From: Sweltsa coloradensis
Taxonomy: Eukaryota > Arthropoda > Insecta > Plecoptera > Chloroperlidae
Direction of reading: 5' to 3'
Length of the DNA stretch: 64,000 bases
NCBI GenBank assembly: GCA_024449915.1
Contig: JAMZAV010003093.1
Span: 162,746-226,745 of the forward strand
The notes below the pieces were generated by a model, which was not told the origin of the DNA, searched no databases, and was given only the letters and a program-made list of their open reading frames with translations. A program made the translations under genes and the position numbers. Shown piece by piece: positions 23,593-34,260 of this stretch; positions within the stretch are counted from its first letter, which is position 1, and the number at the start of each line of letters is the position of its first letter.

Positions 23593-24222
23593 ACTAGGAA
23601 GCTTTGCAAACGCTTTTTCCAGGCGCATTGTTGGATGAGCGTAATTGTTTAAAAACGTAAAAAGCATAAAATTGCCGATTTTCATATGAAATAATTATTC
23701 AATTACGCTAATTATGGGCCCATTATATTAATTCATAAAATTAAGCTTCTGTAAAAAATGATAACAGTCGGATAAAGCATATAGATGTTATAAGTCGAAG
23801 AAATTAAAAAATAAATAAAAAAGTCGTAAAATTTCCATTATCATGAGATATTATTTTCTGATTGCGCTCTTATTTCACACGAATAAATAAATTCATAAAA
23901 TTAAGGTTCTGTAAAAAAATCATTACAATCGAATAAAGCATGTAGGTGTTATAAGTCGAGGAAATTTTTTAAAATAAAAAAATCGTAAAAATTGCGATTT
24001 TTATAAGAAATAATTTTTCGATTGAGCTCAAAAACGTGGCAGTTCTAAGTTCAGAGATTTCGAAGGTCTCCAGAAAATTTAATCGCAATTGGAGAATCGG
24101 TTTAGCCGGAATCGTGCTAACAGTCAGACAAAAAAACAGAAAGAAAGAAAACAAACATTCCGGATTTTTTTCTCCAGTGTAGTGAAATGGAATCTTCGCT
24201 TCGCTCGCTATGCTCATCCAAT
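23593..24222 (-). mobile_element. Helentron-like non-autonomous element, family B copy 2
   Basis: Plus strand runs ACTAGGAAGCTTTGCAAACG ... CGCTATGCTCATCCAAT. In element sense the 5' end is TTGGATGAGCATAGCGAGCG, and CGCTCATCCAACAATGCG lies just inside the 3' end. The region between that subterminal repeat and CTAG is longer than in other copies (AAAAAGCGTTTGCAAAGCTT), so the hairpin is altered. Three internal repeats of a block with TAAGGTTCTGTAAAAAA...GTTATAAGTCGA are present. Confidence 0.75.
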
Positions 24223-24665
24223 TGTGCGCTTGCTCTGTGGCCCATCAGTATCGCCTTTTTCTATTTTGGATGTGTTTGATAGTGTTCAATATATTACACA
24301 AATGGTATACAGTTTATTTTTTAAATGGGTGCTCTAAATTATGATGCTATTCCAAGCCGTTTCTGTTTTGAAGCGCATGTTCGAATTTTGTTCCTGTAGT
24401 TGATATAGGCCGAGGCGGGTACATATGCATAAATAAAGTATATGCTGTTCGATGCGATGCTGAATGATACGTCCATAAGATAACGGTACTTATTCTATTG
24501 GTTTATGCAACCAAAATGATATGACTTTATTAGAGATGTTCATATCTTTTTGTTTCAGTTGGTAAAAGTTATAGTATACAGTGTTGCATTTTCTTAAAAA
24601 AAACTGTATTAACAAGAAAAAATGAAAGCAGGCCAAAAGCTATTATATTGTAAGCAATGATAATT
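24223..24665. other. Unassigned spacer between family B copies
   Basis: AT-rich DNA without a supported feature. Confidence 0.3.
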
Positions 24666-25197
24666 ACCAGGAAGCTTCGCAAACACTTTTTCAGGCGCGT
24701 TGTTGGTTGAGCGTAATTGTTTAAAAACAAAAAAGCGTAAACTTGCGATTTTCATAACATATAATTATTCGATTACGTTCAAATTTCACACGAATATATT
24801 AATTTATAAAATCAAGGATCTGTGAAAAAATTATTACATTCAGATAAATTATGTACGTGTTATAAGTCGAAGAAATAAAAATAAAAATCTCAAATTGCAA
24901 TAATTATGAGAAATAATTTTTTGATTGTGCTCAAATTTCACTACGAATATATCAATTCATAAATAAAGGTTCAGTAAAAGAATAATTTCAATCGAATAAA
25001 GCATGAAGGTGTTTATAAGTCGAGAAATTTTCAAAATCGAAAAAATCGTAAAATTGCTATTATCATAAGAAATAATTTTTCGATTGAGCTAAAAAACGTG
25101 GGCAGGTCTAAGTTCAGAGATTTCAACAGGCCACCAACAAAATTTTATCACAATTGGAGTAACGGTTTAGCCGGAATCGTGTGAACAAAGACGTTAA
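24666..25197 (-). mobile_element. Helentron-like element, family B copy 3 (5'-truncated)
   Basis: It begins ACCAGGAAGCTTCGCAAACA, almost the same altered 3' end as copy 2, and carries the internal repeats and GGTTTAGCCGGAATCGTG, but stops there: the GCGAGCG-type 5' end is missing and is replaced by a (AATA)n stretch. The shared odd 3' end suggests copies 2 and 3 come from one sub-lineage. Confidence 0.7.
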
Positions 25198-25322
25198 ATA
25201 AATAATAAAAATAAATAAATTATCTTTTCATAAATATGCAACTTACATGATGCATAATTAGATCGCCCAGCGTCAATACATTTAAAAGTAAATTGAAATC
25301 GTAAAAGCCAAATAAAACCTAC

Positions 25323-25990
25323 TTAAAAGGATATTCACCCGCTAAGCTCATTAAATATATTTCATTCAGGCTAACTATATAGTTATGAGTTTAGAAATTA
25401 GCAGAAAAATTATTAGGGCCACCATGACCCAAAAAAATGGTCAAATTTGTTTATTTTCGTGCTAGGTCCCATCGGCAAAAATCTCCCATGATAAATAATA
25501 TGGGGACGATCTTTATGCCCCGTGACCTTGGAGGATTTTGAACCAAACAAATCGGCTATATTGACGTACTCTGCAGCCTTTTCTGTAAACCCTCTATATT
25601 TTGTTTTATAGTTTGGGCAAGTGGTTCGGTCAAAATATGCCGATTACCAAGAAGGGGTGTGGTTTTGGAATGTATATTTTTGCGTTTTTGAGTGTATATT
25701 TGTGCACAGTTTTAAGACACGATGTTTTCAAGGGCCATTTTAGATTGGTTTGGTATTGTGCTCTAGCATCTATGTGGAACGAAAAAGAAGCAGGTTAAAG
25801 CCGACTTGAGAAATTTTCTAAAACGCCAATTTTCGCAAATTTCTGGATCAAAAAAATTAAAAAAATGCTTGTAAAATCACAGTTACAAGATATCATTTCA
25901 TAAACGGCAATTTTAGTGCAGTGGAATTATGCTCAAGACTAAATGGTAATTTGGGGGGGGGGGGGGGGGGTTATAGTCTCTTGAAACTCG
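25323..25990 (+). mobile_element. TTAA-flanked MITE, family P copy 1
   Basis: Starts at TTAA (25323-25326) with AAGGATATTCACCCGCTAAG and contains CATTCAGGCTAACTAT, AGGTCCCATCGGCAAAAATC and CGTGACCTTGGAGGATTTTG as in copies 2 and 3. The right end is diverged (TTATAGTCTCTTGAA in place of TAATAGTTCCTTTAA) next to an 18-base G run. A 65-codon frame inside it is not conserved in the other copies. Confidence 0.7.
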
Positions 25991-27700
25991 TCTGCGCGCC
26001 AACCTAAGCGAAACAACGAAAGATACCAAACCATAAACAATGTAGCGCAAGGACGCTGTCCATCGCCCAACTCTGGCACACATCAGATTTTTAGTTATAG
26101 GTGCTTCGCACCAGGCACTAAAACTACCAGGGGAGAGGCTTCGAGCCCCACGACCATTCCCCAAAACAGAAGAAGATTATAATGTACCATTTTAATTAAT
26201 ATTCTTCAAGTTATTGCAGATAGATATAGGTATACTGAATTAGCCGCATCATTTATGAACGCGCCTTTTTTATAGTCTTGTAAGTTGACAATACTTTGGT
26301 ATTGGGAGTCACTGCTCTATTATTCATGAAGGTAAGTGGTATTTGCAATAGTTAACACTCTTTGTGGTTTTAAAACGAACACTTTCTTAGATAAGCATAC
26401 TGGCTAATATGCAACTTGTTTGGTTGAACATTTATTTTTAAACATATCAAAAACTCAGTTCCTAGACATATGTACTTTGGTAAATTAATAACCATTATAT
26501 GTGCAATGAACTTAATACTAGTGAATATATTGTAATTTGTATATTATATTAAATTTCTAATTTGTAATTTTGTTATTTGTTATTTTTTTGTATTATGTAT
26601 TGTATGTTTATTTTGTATATTGTATATGAATGAAGCCATCATCCCCTGGAATTGTGTCTAAATATGTGACATGTGAGTAGGGATGGGATTTTACTGGTCA
26701 AATGTAAAAAATCACAAATCATTTTTTTTAGTATATTTATTTTTAAAATGTGGTGACAATAGCTTTGTTTATTTAAATGCCGTCATCATCGTCGATGCTG
26801 TCTTCAGTCCCTTCCTCCGATTCATCTTCAGCTTCCCCATATGCTATTATATATTATTTGTCTATTAATTCATAATATAACTACATAATAAATAATAATA
26901 GAAATAAAATATTACCTCTTTAAAATATTTTTAGTTGAGGAAACAAGAAAGAAATGTTATCGTTTACTTAATAATTCAAATTTAAAAAAAAAATTTAAAG
27001 CAATATACACATGTTATCTTTTAGTCAATTGACTAAAAGTATTTGACCAGTCAATTGATTAGTCTATTGACATTGTTTCAACCCTACGTGTGTGTAACGT
27101 ATTTTTTGATGCCTACCTTCCCAATTTACCACAGATTTAATACAAATATTTTAATCCTTACCATACATTTTATGCAAAATCCCGACTCACTGATGTATTT
27201 TTTCATGTCGGTGCAAATAGCACCTTTATTTCTTGGAAACACCGGCGCATGCGCAGAACTTCGATGAAAATAGAAAAAAAAACTACTCGGCGCACCTTCG
27301 AGGTGCAAATAGAGGCGGCCAAATAAATTTCCAGCATCAATAAAGTACTATAATTCATTAAATTGTGAAACCTTATATAAATTAACAATTACTCCTACCT
27401 ATACGGGAGTGTTTCCCGATTAATGAAATTGAGAAATAAGTTTCAAGTACATCTATATTTTCTTTATACAATTACTTCCGCCATGTTGGATCGAGGGTCT
27501 ACCATGACTTGTTACTTTGTGTTTGACCAGACTATCTAGGGTGGATTTCATCCCCCCAATGAGGGAGGGGGGATGATATTGACGACTTGCGCGCAGCATC
27601 CCTTCTGGAACACATCTCCTGCTTCGCCAATGAACCGCCGGCATCTCACCCTGCGTGCCCGAACAGTAGACATTTTCCAGTTTCTAAAACCGGGTGTTTT
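25991..27700. other. Unassigned DNA
   Basis: About 1.7 kb without a supported gene. 26520-26640 is rich in TGTATTTTGTATATTG-type words, and 27010-27070 has repeated AGTCAATTGACT words. A block at 27390-27445 is shared in inverse with 3770-3812. Confidence 0.3.
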
Positions 27701-27714
27701 CTATCTACATAAGG

Positions 27715-27785
27715 GTCTCGACCGGGAATCGAACCCGGGGCCTCCGTCTATACGTAGCTTTACCACTTTACACGTACAACAAATA
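27715..27785 (-). pseudogene. tRNA-like relic, inverted partner of 27815
   Basis: Minus strand shows GTGGTAAAGCTACGTATAGA, a B box GGGTTCGATTCC and a 3' GGTCGAGACC. The T-arm (CCCGG/CCGGG) pairs well; the 5' acceptor strand is not found. Confidence 0.5.
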
Positions 27786-27814
27786 TTGAGAAGAGATTTA
27801 CTCATTAGCTCGCT

Positions 27815-27886
27815 ATAGGTCTGCCTTTGGTAAAGCATCGCTGTACGTAAAGGCGGAGGACCGGGGTTTGATCCCCGGTCGGGACA
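27815..27886 (+). pseudogene. tRNA-like relic
   Basis: Plus strand shows GGTAAAGCATCGCTGTACGT, AGGCGGAGGACC, a B box GGGTTTGATCC and 3' CCGGTCGGGACA. It is the inverted partner of the preceding relic; both carry GGTAAAGC, TACGTA and GGCGGAGG/GACGGAGG words, so they are two copies of one tRNA-derived sequence head to head with about 30 bases between. Confidence 0.5.
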
Positions 27887-28194
27887 AATCTTTACGAACA
27901 TTGCTCTAACTTCATTCCTTTCCTTACAGCATACTTACGCTGAAAGTTTGTAATTTGGTTAATATAGTTAGGACGAACCTATCTAGACAACTTTTATCAT
28001 CTTACATCTAAGTAGACTTGATTTTAGGGATAGTGCTCGGATAAATAGTAACGTTATTGAATATTTTTGGAAGATCCAAAAACACTGTTTCTGTTTTTGT
28101 CTTGTATTAGTAAATGCAATTTGAAAAATATTATTTATGCATGTTTTAAATACGGTTTATTGTAAATAATTGAGTTTTTTTTATCGTTTTATAT
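27887..28194. other. Unassigned AT-rich DNA
   Basis: Nothing supported in these 308 bases. Confidence 0.3.
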
Positions 28195-28848
28195 TTAAAG
28201 ATGGCTGTTCCACCCTGTTTTTTCCATTTTCTAAAATATGCAACTATGTTAAAAAAATAGTAAATGAAATTAAAAACCTGGCGCTATAAGAACGCCAAAA
28301 CAATTTTTTTCAAATTTTTTGATCGGGCACACGACATATATTGCATCTTCAAAATAGTTTCAAACTACAATTGCATCTAGCACATCGTTCAAACGTATAT
28401 TGTTGTGTTTCTGTGACATTTAAGTTTGACTGTTTTCCTACGCTTTAACAGAGAGAAAACATGGGATTTTTCGGAACCGTGTCCCCTGCGAATTTCTCCG
28501 TTTCCCGGTACAAATTGACAAAAAGTACCGGTTATCTAAAAAATTCGTGGAACATACCAAATTGTAAAATCCCAAGTTTTCTCTTTGTTAAAGCGTAGAA
28601 AAACAGTCAAACTTAAATGTCACAGAAACACAACAATATACGTTGAACGATGTGCTAGATGCAATTGCAGTTTGAAACTATTTTGAAGATGCAATATATG
28701 CCGGGTGCCCGATCAGAAAAATTTGAAAAAAATTATTTTGGTGTTCTAATAGTGCCAGGTTTTAATTTCATCCACTACAGTTTTACATAGTTGCATATTT
28801 TAGAAAATGGAAAAACAGGGATGGGACAGCCTTAAGACCTTCGAGTAT
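28195..28848. mobile_element. Long-inverted-repeat (foldback-type) MITE flanked by TTAA
   Basis: The whole element is a palindrome: the left end GGCTGTTCCACCCTGTTTTT is mirrored by AAAAACAGGGATGGGACAGC at the right end, and pairing continues inward (ATATTGCATCTTCAAAATAG, ACAGTCAAACTTAAATGTCA) to a short centre near 28525 (CCGGTAC...GTACCGG). TTAA occurs at 28195-28198 and 28845-28848, consistent with a TTAA target duplication, although the left side has four extra bases before GGCTG. A fragment of one arm is at 9480-9575. No protein frame. Confidence 0.8.
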
Positions 28849-28892
28849 TCCTTTCCCACATCTAATAGGCTAATTATTAATATTTATTACTT

Positions 28893-29613
28893 ACTAGGAA
28901 AACGCTAAAGTCCCGCCGCGTTGATGGATGAGCTTTTTTAAATTTTTAGTTTGCGTGGGATATCTTTACTTTTGCAAGTGCTTTGTTTTGCTGCCTACGC
29001 ATTGTAGGTGATTGTTGTCAAGTTTCTATTGTTTCTTGTCAATTGGTATTATTTATCGTATTAAACTTATATTAAAAGCTTTATTTCTATAGATTTTGGC
29101 TAACTTTTTCAACTTTTTCTTTCATAAGGTACTACAACACCATAACCTCAATGTCCATGTATAATATGAACGTCGTAGCCCCACCCGTTTGGTCAGAATC
29201 GGCCCAAATGGCACGAAAATATCGCACAAAAAATCAAAAAACTTATATTAAAAGCTTTATTTCTATGGATTCTGGCTAACTTTTTCAACTTTTTCTTTCT
29301 AAAAGCAATACATCACCATAACCTTAATGTCCATGTGAAATATGAACGTTGTAGCCCCACCCGTTTGAGCAGAATCGGCCCAAATGTCCGAAAAATCGCG
29401 CTAAAAATCGAAAGAAAATCGTAAAAGTACGATATTCATGAGAAATATTTCTTCGATTGTACCCAAAAACAATACACCTCTAAGTTCAAAGATTTCGAAG
29501 GGGTCTCAAAATTTCATCAAGATCGCATAGGCCGTTTGCCCGGAAGAAAAAAACACCCGAGCTAAATTTGTTGGGGGGTCAGTGAAATTGAAGTCTTCGC
29601 TTCGCTCGTCCAA
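28893..29613 (-). mobile_element. Helentron-like non-autonomous element, family A copy 2
   Basis: Plus strand runs ACTAGGAAAACGCTAAAGTC to TTCGCTTCGCTCGTCCAAT. It carries both internal direct repeats with CCCACCCGTTTG, plus the 5' block with GGCCGTTTGCCCGG. The ACAAACAGACA stretch has been deleted here. The subterminal GTTGATGGATGAGC complements the 5' end GGACGAGC. Insertion is beside T. Confidence 0.8.
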
Positions 29614-29721
29614 TAAGTAAAAAGCCAGGGCTTTGTATTTATGGCTTTTGCAGATAGATATGAAATTGACCAATTTTTTCACTTCACTTAATTCACAAGT
29701 TACTAAAAGTAAAAATTATTG

Positions 29722-30371
29722 TTAAAGGGGCTAAAACCTCAAAAATTATTTTTTAGCACGTGATCTATAGCACAATACTACACTTAAATGACCGTTTAAA
29801 AAATTATATCTTGTAACTGTGATTTAACACGAATTTTTTAACTTTTTTGAACCAGAAATTGGGCAAAAATTGGTGTTTTGGGAAATTTCTTAAATCGACT
29901 TTAACCTGCTTCTTTTTTGGTCAACATAGATACTAGAGCAATGTACCAATCTAAAATGCCCGTTTATAACATCGTGTCTTAAAACTGTGCCCAAATATAC
30001 CCTAAAAGACGCAAAAATATGCATTCCAAAATCACACCCCATCTTGTAATCAGCATATTTTGACCAAACTACTTGCCCAAATTACAAAACAAAATATAGA
30101 GAACTTACAGAAAAGGCTGTCGAGTACGTCAATAATGGCCAATATTTTTTGGATCAAAATCCTCCAAGGTCACGGGACATAAAAATCGTCCCCATGTTAT
30201 TTCTTATGGGAGATTTTTGCCGATGGGACCTAGCTCGAAAAATGTCATGTTTGACAATTTTTTGGGAGGTCATGGTGGCCCCAATAATTTTTCTGTTTTA
30301 AATTTCTAAATTCATTACTAGTTAGCCTGAATGAATATATTTTTTGAGTTTAGCGGTTAAATACCCTTTAA
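29722..30371 (-). mobile_element. TTAA-flanked MITE, family P copy 2
   Basis: TTAA at 29722-29725 and 30368-30371 flank AAGGGGC... and ...ATACCC; the ends are mutually inverted (TTAAAGGGG / CCCTTTAA). In element sense the order is TATTTAACCGCTAAACTC, CATTCAGGCTAACTAG, GACCTAGCTCGAAAAATG region, and GAGGTTTTAGCCCC at the 3' end, collinear with copies 1 and 3. Only 26 bases separate it from the family C cluster. Confidence 0.85.
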
Positions 30372-30397
30372 CATTGAAAAATTGTAACTTGTATAAT

Positions 30398-31850
30398 ACT
30401 AGGAAACGCTCAGTTGGACGCGTTGATAAGCGAGCACGTGCTAATAGCTAGACCCACATTGCACATTTTTTTAAATTTTAAAATTTGCGACGTTAGCTGT
30501 CCACAGGGCCATGTTTTTTTATATTATTTATTATTGCCAAGGTATTTGGGTAAAAACCCGTGGGGTAAACCTTTACTTTGTGGATAAAATCCACCGCCAA
30601 CTAAGGACCTTGACTCCTTGGGAAAACTATTTAAACTCTTTGGTGACAATTAATAATACACTGCATCCCCGAAAGTATTTTGATTACTTCTCGGTGGCAG
30701 TGCATTATGAACTTCGCGCGTCTTTTCGTTGCCATGGCAAACGTTACTTTTATTACTAGGAAACGCTCAGTTGGACGCGTTGATAAGCGAGCACGTGCTA
30801 TAGCTAGACCCACATTGCACATTTTTTTAAATTTAAAAATTTACGACGTTCGCGTTTCCAGTATTATTTATTATTGCCAAGGTATTTGGGTAAACCCGTG
30901 TTTAAATCTTTACTTTAAAATCCACCGCCATCTAGAGGATCTTGACTCCTTGGGAAAACTATTTAAACTCTTTGTTGAAAAATAATAGACTACTTCCTCG
31001 AAAGTATTTTGATTACTTCTAGGTGGCAGTGCATTAGAAACTTCGCGCGTCTTTTCGTTGCCATGGCAACGTTACTTTTTGTTATAATGTAATTTCCATC
31101 TACACTACTTATCGGATCAAAATAAAATTAACATATTCGTGACCGGACGGACATTCTAAATGATTTGGCTATCTCAGATTTTGTCGCCGGTTAGTTTGAA
31201 AAAAAAACTTTCGATTAACTTTAATGTAACTTTTTAACTTTTTGAACGATTTTGCCACAAAACTAATGGCATTCAATCGAGAACAAAGCTTGCGGATGGT
31301 GAAAATTTCAACTCGATCCGAGCCTCCGTTCGAACGTTATCGCGAGACATACAAACAAAAAAAAAACAAAACAAAAAACAAACAAAACAAACAAAAAAAA
31401 AAAAAAAAAAAAACAAAACCAGTGACTAATTTTTCCGGCAGAGTCAAATGGAAACGCTCGCTTCGCTCGCTTAATAATGTAATTCCATCTACACTACTTA
31501 TCGGATCAAAATAAAATTAACATATTCGTGACCGGACGGACATTCTAAATGATTTGGCCACCTCAGATTTTGTCGCCGGTTAGTTTGAAAAAAAAACTTT
31601 CGATTAACTTTAATGTAACTTTTTAACTTTTTGAACGATTTTGTCACAAAACTAATGGCAATCAATCGAGAACAAAGTTTGCGGATGGTCAAAATTTCAA
31701 CTCGATCCGAGCCTCCGCTCGAACGTTATGGCGAGACATACAAACAAACAAATTCAAACAAAAAACCAAAAAACAAACAAAAACAAAACAAAATCAGTGA
31801 CTAATTTTTCCGGCAGAGTCAAATGGAAACGCTCGCTTCGCTCGCTTAAT
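30398..31850 (-). mobile_element. Helentron-like element, family C, outer copy
   Basis: Outer element consists of 30398-30754 (3' half in element sense, with ACTAGGAAACGCTCAGTTGG) and 31474-31850 (5' half, ending TCGCTTCGCTCGCTTAAT). It is interrupted by a complete copy of the same family (30755-31473). The 3' end has the hairpin AACGC...GCGTT and CTAG; the 5' end is ATTAAGCGAGCGAAGCGAGC. No protein frame; lysine-rich frames come from AAAC runs. Confidence 0.8.
30755..31473 (-). mobile_element. Helentron-like element, family C, inner copy
   Basis: A full-length copy, ACTAGGAAACGC (30755) to GCTCGCTTAAT (31473), lies inside another copy at a site where the host sequence reads ...GTTACTTTTATT | AATGTAATTCC. 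It is close to the copy at 50840-51562 over long stretches (for example AATGATTTGGCTATCTCAGA), which points to recent movement. Confidence 0.8.
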
Positions 31851-32432
31851 TATGTTATATTTATATTTATATACCGTATACTTTGTATAATATCCTTTGT
31901 TTTTTTAATAAATAAATAAATAAATAAATGGTCAGCAGGATTTATATTATAAAATTAACTTAATGCATGTAGTATTGTACTTAGTATTAGGGCGCTCTTT
32001 GAAGAATATCATATTATTACATACACAATTCATTCCCTTGTTACTAATAACAACTTTAACTATCAAGGACGCAATACATGAGACCAATATATTATGCGTA
32101 TACATATTTTCCCATTTTTGGGGGAATTTTTCTTGTATCCAGTTGTCATCTGATTGATATGCAATTTTTCGTGGTTGTCAACCAAGGATGTTGTCACTTC
32201 AATGATTACTAAAAATTATTGTGGATTAGCCACGAATAAATCCAATATTCCAATTTTTATGATTTTACAAAAATCCAAAATATTAAAAATCAATTTAATT
32301 AATTTAGATTTGTTTGTGATTGTTTTTTAAAAATGTGCTTCTATAGAAGGCTCTGTGAAAAGTTTGGTATGATGAATATGATATTACTGGCTTCAGGAAG
32401 TGGTTCAGTAAAATCACTGGTATTTCGGTTTC
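31851..32432. other. Unassigned; short AATA microsatellite
   Basis: AT-rich. (AATA)n runs at about 31905-31930. Nothing else is supported. Confidence 0.35.
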
Positions 32433-32495
32433 GAAGAAAGAGAACTTGAAGAAAGAAGAACTTGAAGAAAGAAGAACTTGAAAAAGAAGAACGTA
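32433..32495. repeat. 16-bp minisatellite
   Basis: The unit AAGAACTTGAAGAAAG is repeated about three and a half times with small changes, just upstream of the tRNA on the opposite strand. Confidence 0.8.
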
Positions 32496-32526
32496 ATTAG
32501 TTACTTCAGTGAAATAAAAAAATAAG

Positions 32527-32597
32527 TGCCCCTGTGAGGATTGAACTCACGACCGCTGGTTTACAAGACCAGCGCTCTACCACTGAGCTAAGGAGGC
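32527..32597 (-). tRNA. tRNA-Thr (anticodon TGT), one base short in acceptor stem
   Basis: The minus-strand cloverleaf is clear: 5' acceptor GCCTCCT, D arm GCTC-AGTGGTA-GAGC, anticodon stem CTGGT/ACCAG with loop CTTGTAA (anticodon TGT, T33 and A37 present), and T arm GTGAG-TTCAATC-CTCAC. The A and B boxes are intact (TAGCTCAGTGG, AGTTCAATCC). The 3' acceptor strand reads AGGGGC where a full complement of GCCTCCT would need AGG(G/A)GGC, so one G is missing and the length is 71, not 72. This may be a homopolymer error or a real lesion. No strong T run follows within the first bases (ACTTATTTTTTTATTTC lies just beyond and can serve as terminator). Confidence 0.85.
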
Positions 32598-33422
32598 TTT
32601 TGAAGTAGATAACAATACCATGCCTGCTGACCGTTCTATCTATTATCTCACAGCGTGGCCGTCAGTATTGAGCTCATGAAGTATTTTTCTTCTTGTCAAG
32701 TCAGTCGGCGCAACCTATGAGCACAAAGCAGCCCTATATATGTTTAGGCCTACTGACAGTAGCGTAAATAGCCCTTGTTTTTCAGGAGGGCGTAAATTTT
32801 TGTAACCTCCCAAGATCAAGGGTCAGCACAAGTTATGTATAGGTACAGTCAGTGGTGTCATTCAAAATTAACTTATGGGTATTCGCTCTTTTTCTGGGTG
32901 AAGTACACTATTGGAACAATCTCGAAAAAAAAACGATTCTAAGAGTGTGATTAAGAGTATTTGACGATTTTTGGGGGGACAAAAACTTATAAAAGATGTA
33001 CGGAAAATTGCAAAATAAGAAAATAAATTGTTATTTATATAAGATCTCAACAAATACCTTATGACAAATAAAAATTGTGCCTCCCCCCCCCCCCCCGTAG
33101 TTACGCTCTGTCTGTATATTGACTGCTACTAGTTTGTGTTTAGCATTCTCAAGTGGAGGGGGGTGGGGGGGGATTCCCCCTTCCTTCTCTCCTGTTGCAC
33201 GAGAACATTCTTGCATTTTTCTCGCGGCGTTCAATATTTGCATACTATATGAATGTGATTCAATTAACACGCAACTAAACCAGCACGAGTTTATTATTAG
33301 TAACACTCGCCTTGCATCAATAAAGACGTACATCCACTTGCGCAACTTTGTACAGCAACGTTGAGCAATGTTATTGCAAGCATGAGTTGCAAATGATCCA
33401 TAATGTGCTTCGGGCATATTAT
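32598..33422. other. Unassigned; possible hAT-like element 32852-33110
   Basis: CAGTGGTGTCATTC at 32852 and CCCCCGTAGTTACGCTCTG ending at 33110 resemble the two ends of the hAT-like family, with a C run just inside the right end as in the well-supported copies, but the flanking 8-mers do not match. A G-rich stretch (33157-33173) and the long minus-strand frame over this region are composition effects. Confidence 0.35.
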
Positions 33423-34028
33423 TGGATGAGTGTAGCGAGCGAAGCGAGGATTCCATTTCACTACACTGGAGAAAAAATCCGGAATGTTTTTTTTTCTTTC
33501 TTTCTTTCTGTATTTTTGTGTGTCTGTTAACACGATTCCGGCTAAACCGATACTCCGATTGCGATGAAATTTTACGGAGGCCTTCGAAATCTCTGAACTT
33601 AGAACTGCACGTTTTTGAGCGCAATCGGGAAATTTTTTCTCATAAAAAAACGCAATTTTACGACTTTTTTCGATTTTTAAAAACTTTCTTCGACTTATAA
33701 CACCTACATGCTTTAACCGATTGTAATGATTTTTTCACAGAACCTTAATTTTATTAATTAAGATATTCGTGCGAAATTTGAGCGTAATCGAAAAATTATT
33801 TCTCATGAAATCGAAAGTTTACGTTTTTTCTTCTTTTTTAAATTACAATTAATTAAAAAATTTAAAATTTAAGTTAATTTTTCATTTAATTTAATTTAAT
33901 TTTTAAAAAAATCTTCAACTTAGTAATGATTTTTTCACAGAACAACAGAAAATCCGCATAACACATGGCAGCTCAATGCACCAATTACGCTCATCCAACA
34001 ACGCGGCGGGACTTAAGCGTTTTCCTAG
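33423..34028 (+). mobile_element. Helentron-like non-autonomous element, family B copy 4
   Basis: The best-preserved family B copy. It starts TTGGATGAGTGTAGCGAGCG, has GAAATGGAATCC-complement TTCCATTTCACTACACTGG, CTGTTAACACGATTCCGGCT and CTCTGAACTTAGAACTGC, and ends CGCTCATCCAACAACGCG, hairpin AACGC...GCGTT, TTTTCCTAG at 34028. Flanks are ...ATAT | TTGG and CTAG | TTTT, fitting insertion between T residues. A 197-codon minus-strand frame overlapping it is a by-product of the repeat. Confidence 0.85.
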
Positions 34029-34260
34029 TTTTTAGAATATTGTAGTTGTAGTCGTTCAAGAAGAATTTATATGAATAGTAGTCAGTGCTGATTCCAGGCA
34101 TACTCTAGGCATTGCATAATACCCTAGGAAGCCTGTGTCCTTCTCTAACTGTTAGAGACTTGTGTAAAACACTGTGCACAAGGTGGTAAAAAAAAAACAC
34201 ACAAAGACGAACCAAAATATATCGCACGTGCTACTTGAGAAAAAAAGAATATATATATAT
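34029..34260. other. Unassigned spacer
   Basis: Contains a run of A and a short ATATATAT stretch just before the palindrome; nothing else. Confidence 0.3.

Noticed and set aside
32852..33110. hAT-like element between CAGTGGTGTC and GTTACGCTCTG
   Set aside because: Kept only as a possibility, because ends pair weakly and no 8-bp duplication is present.
33031..33624. Longest minus-strand open frame (197 codons)
   Set aside because: It crosses a family B Helentron-like element and a G-rich stretch; the translation has no domain and is not kept in other family B copies.
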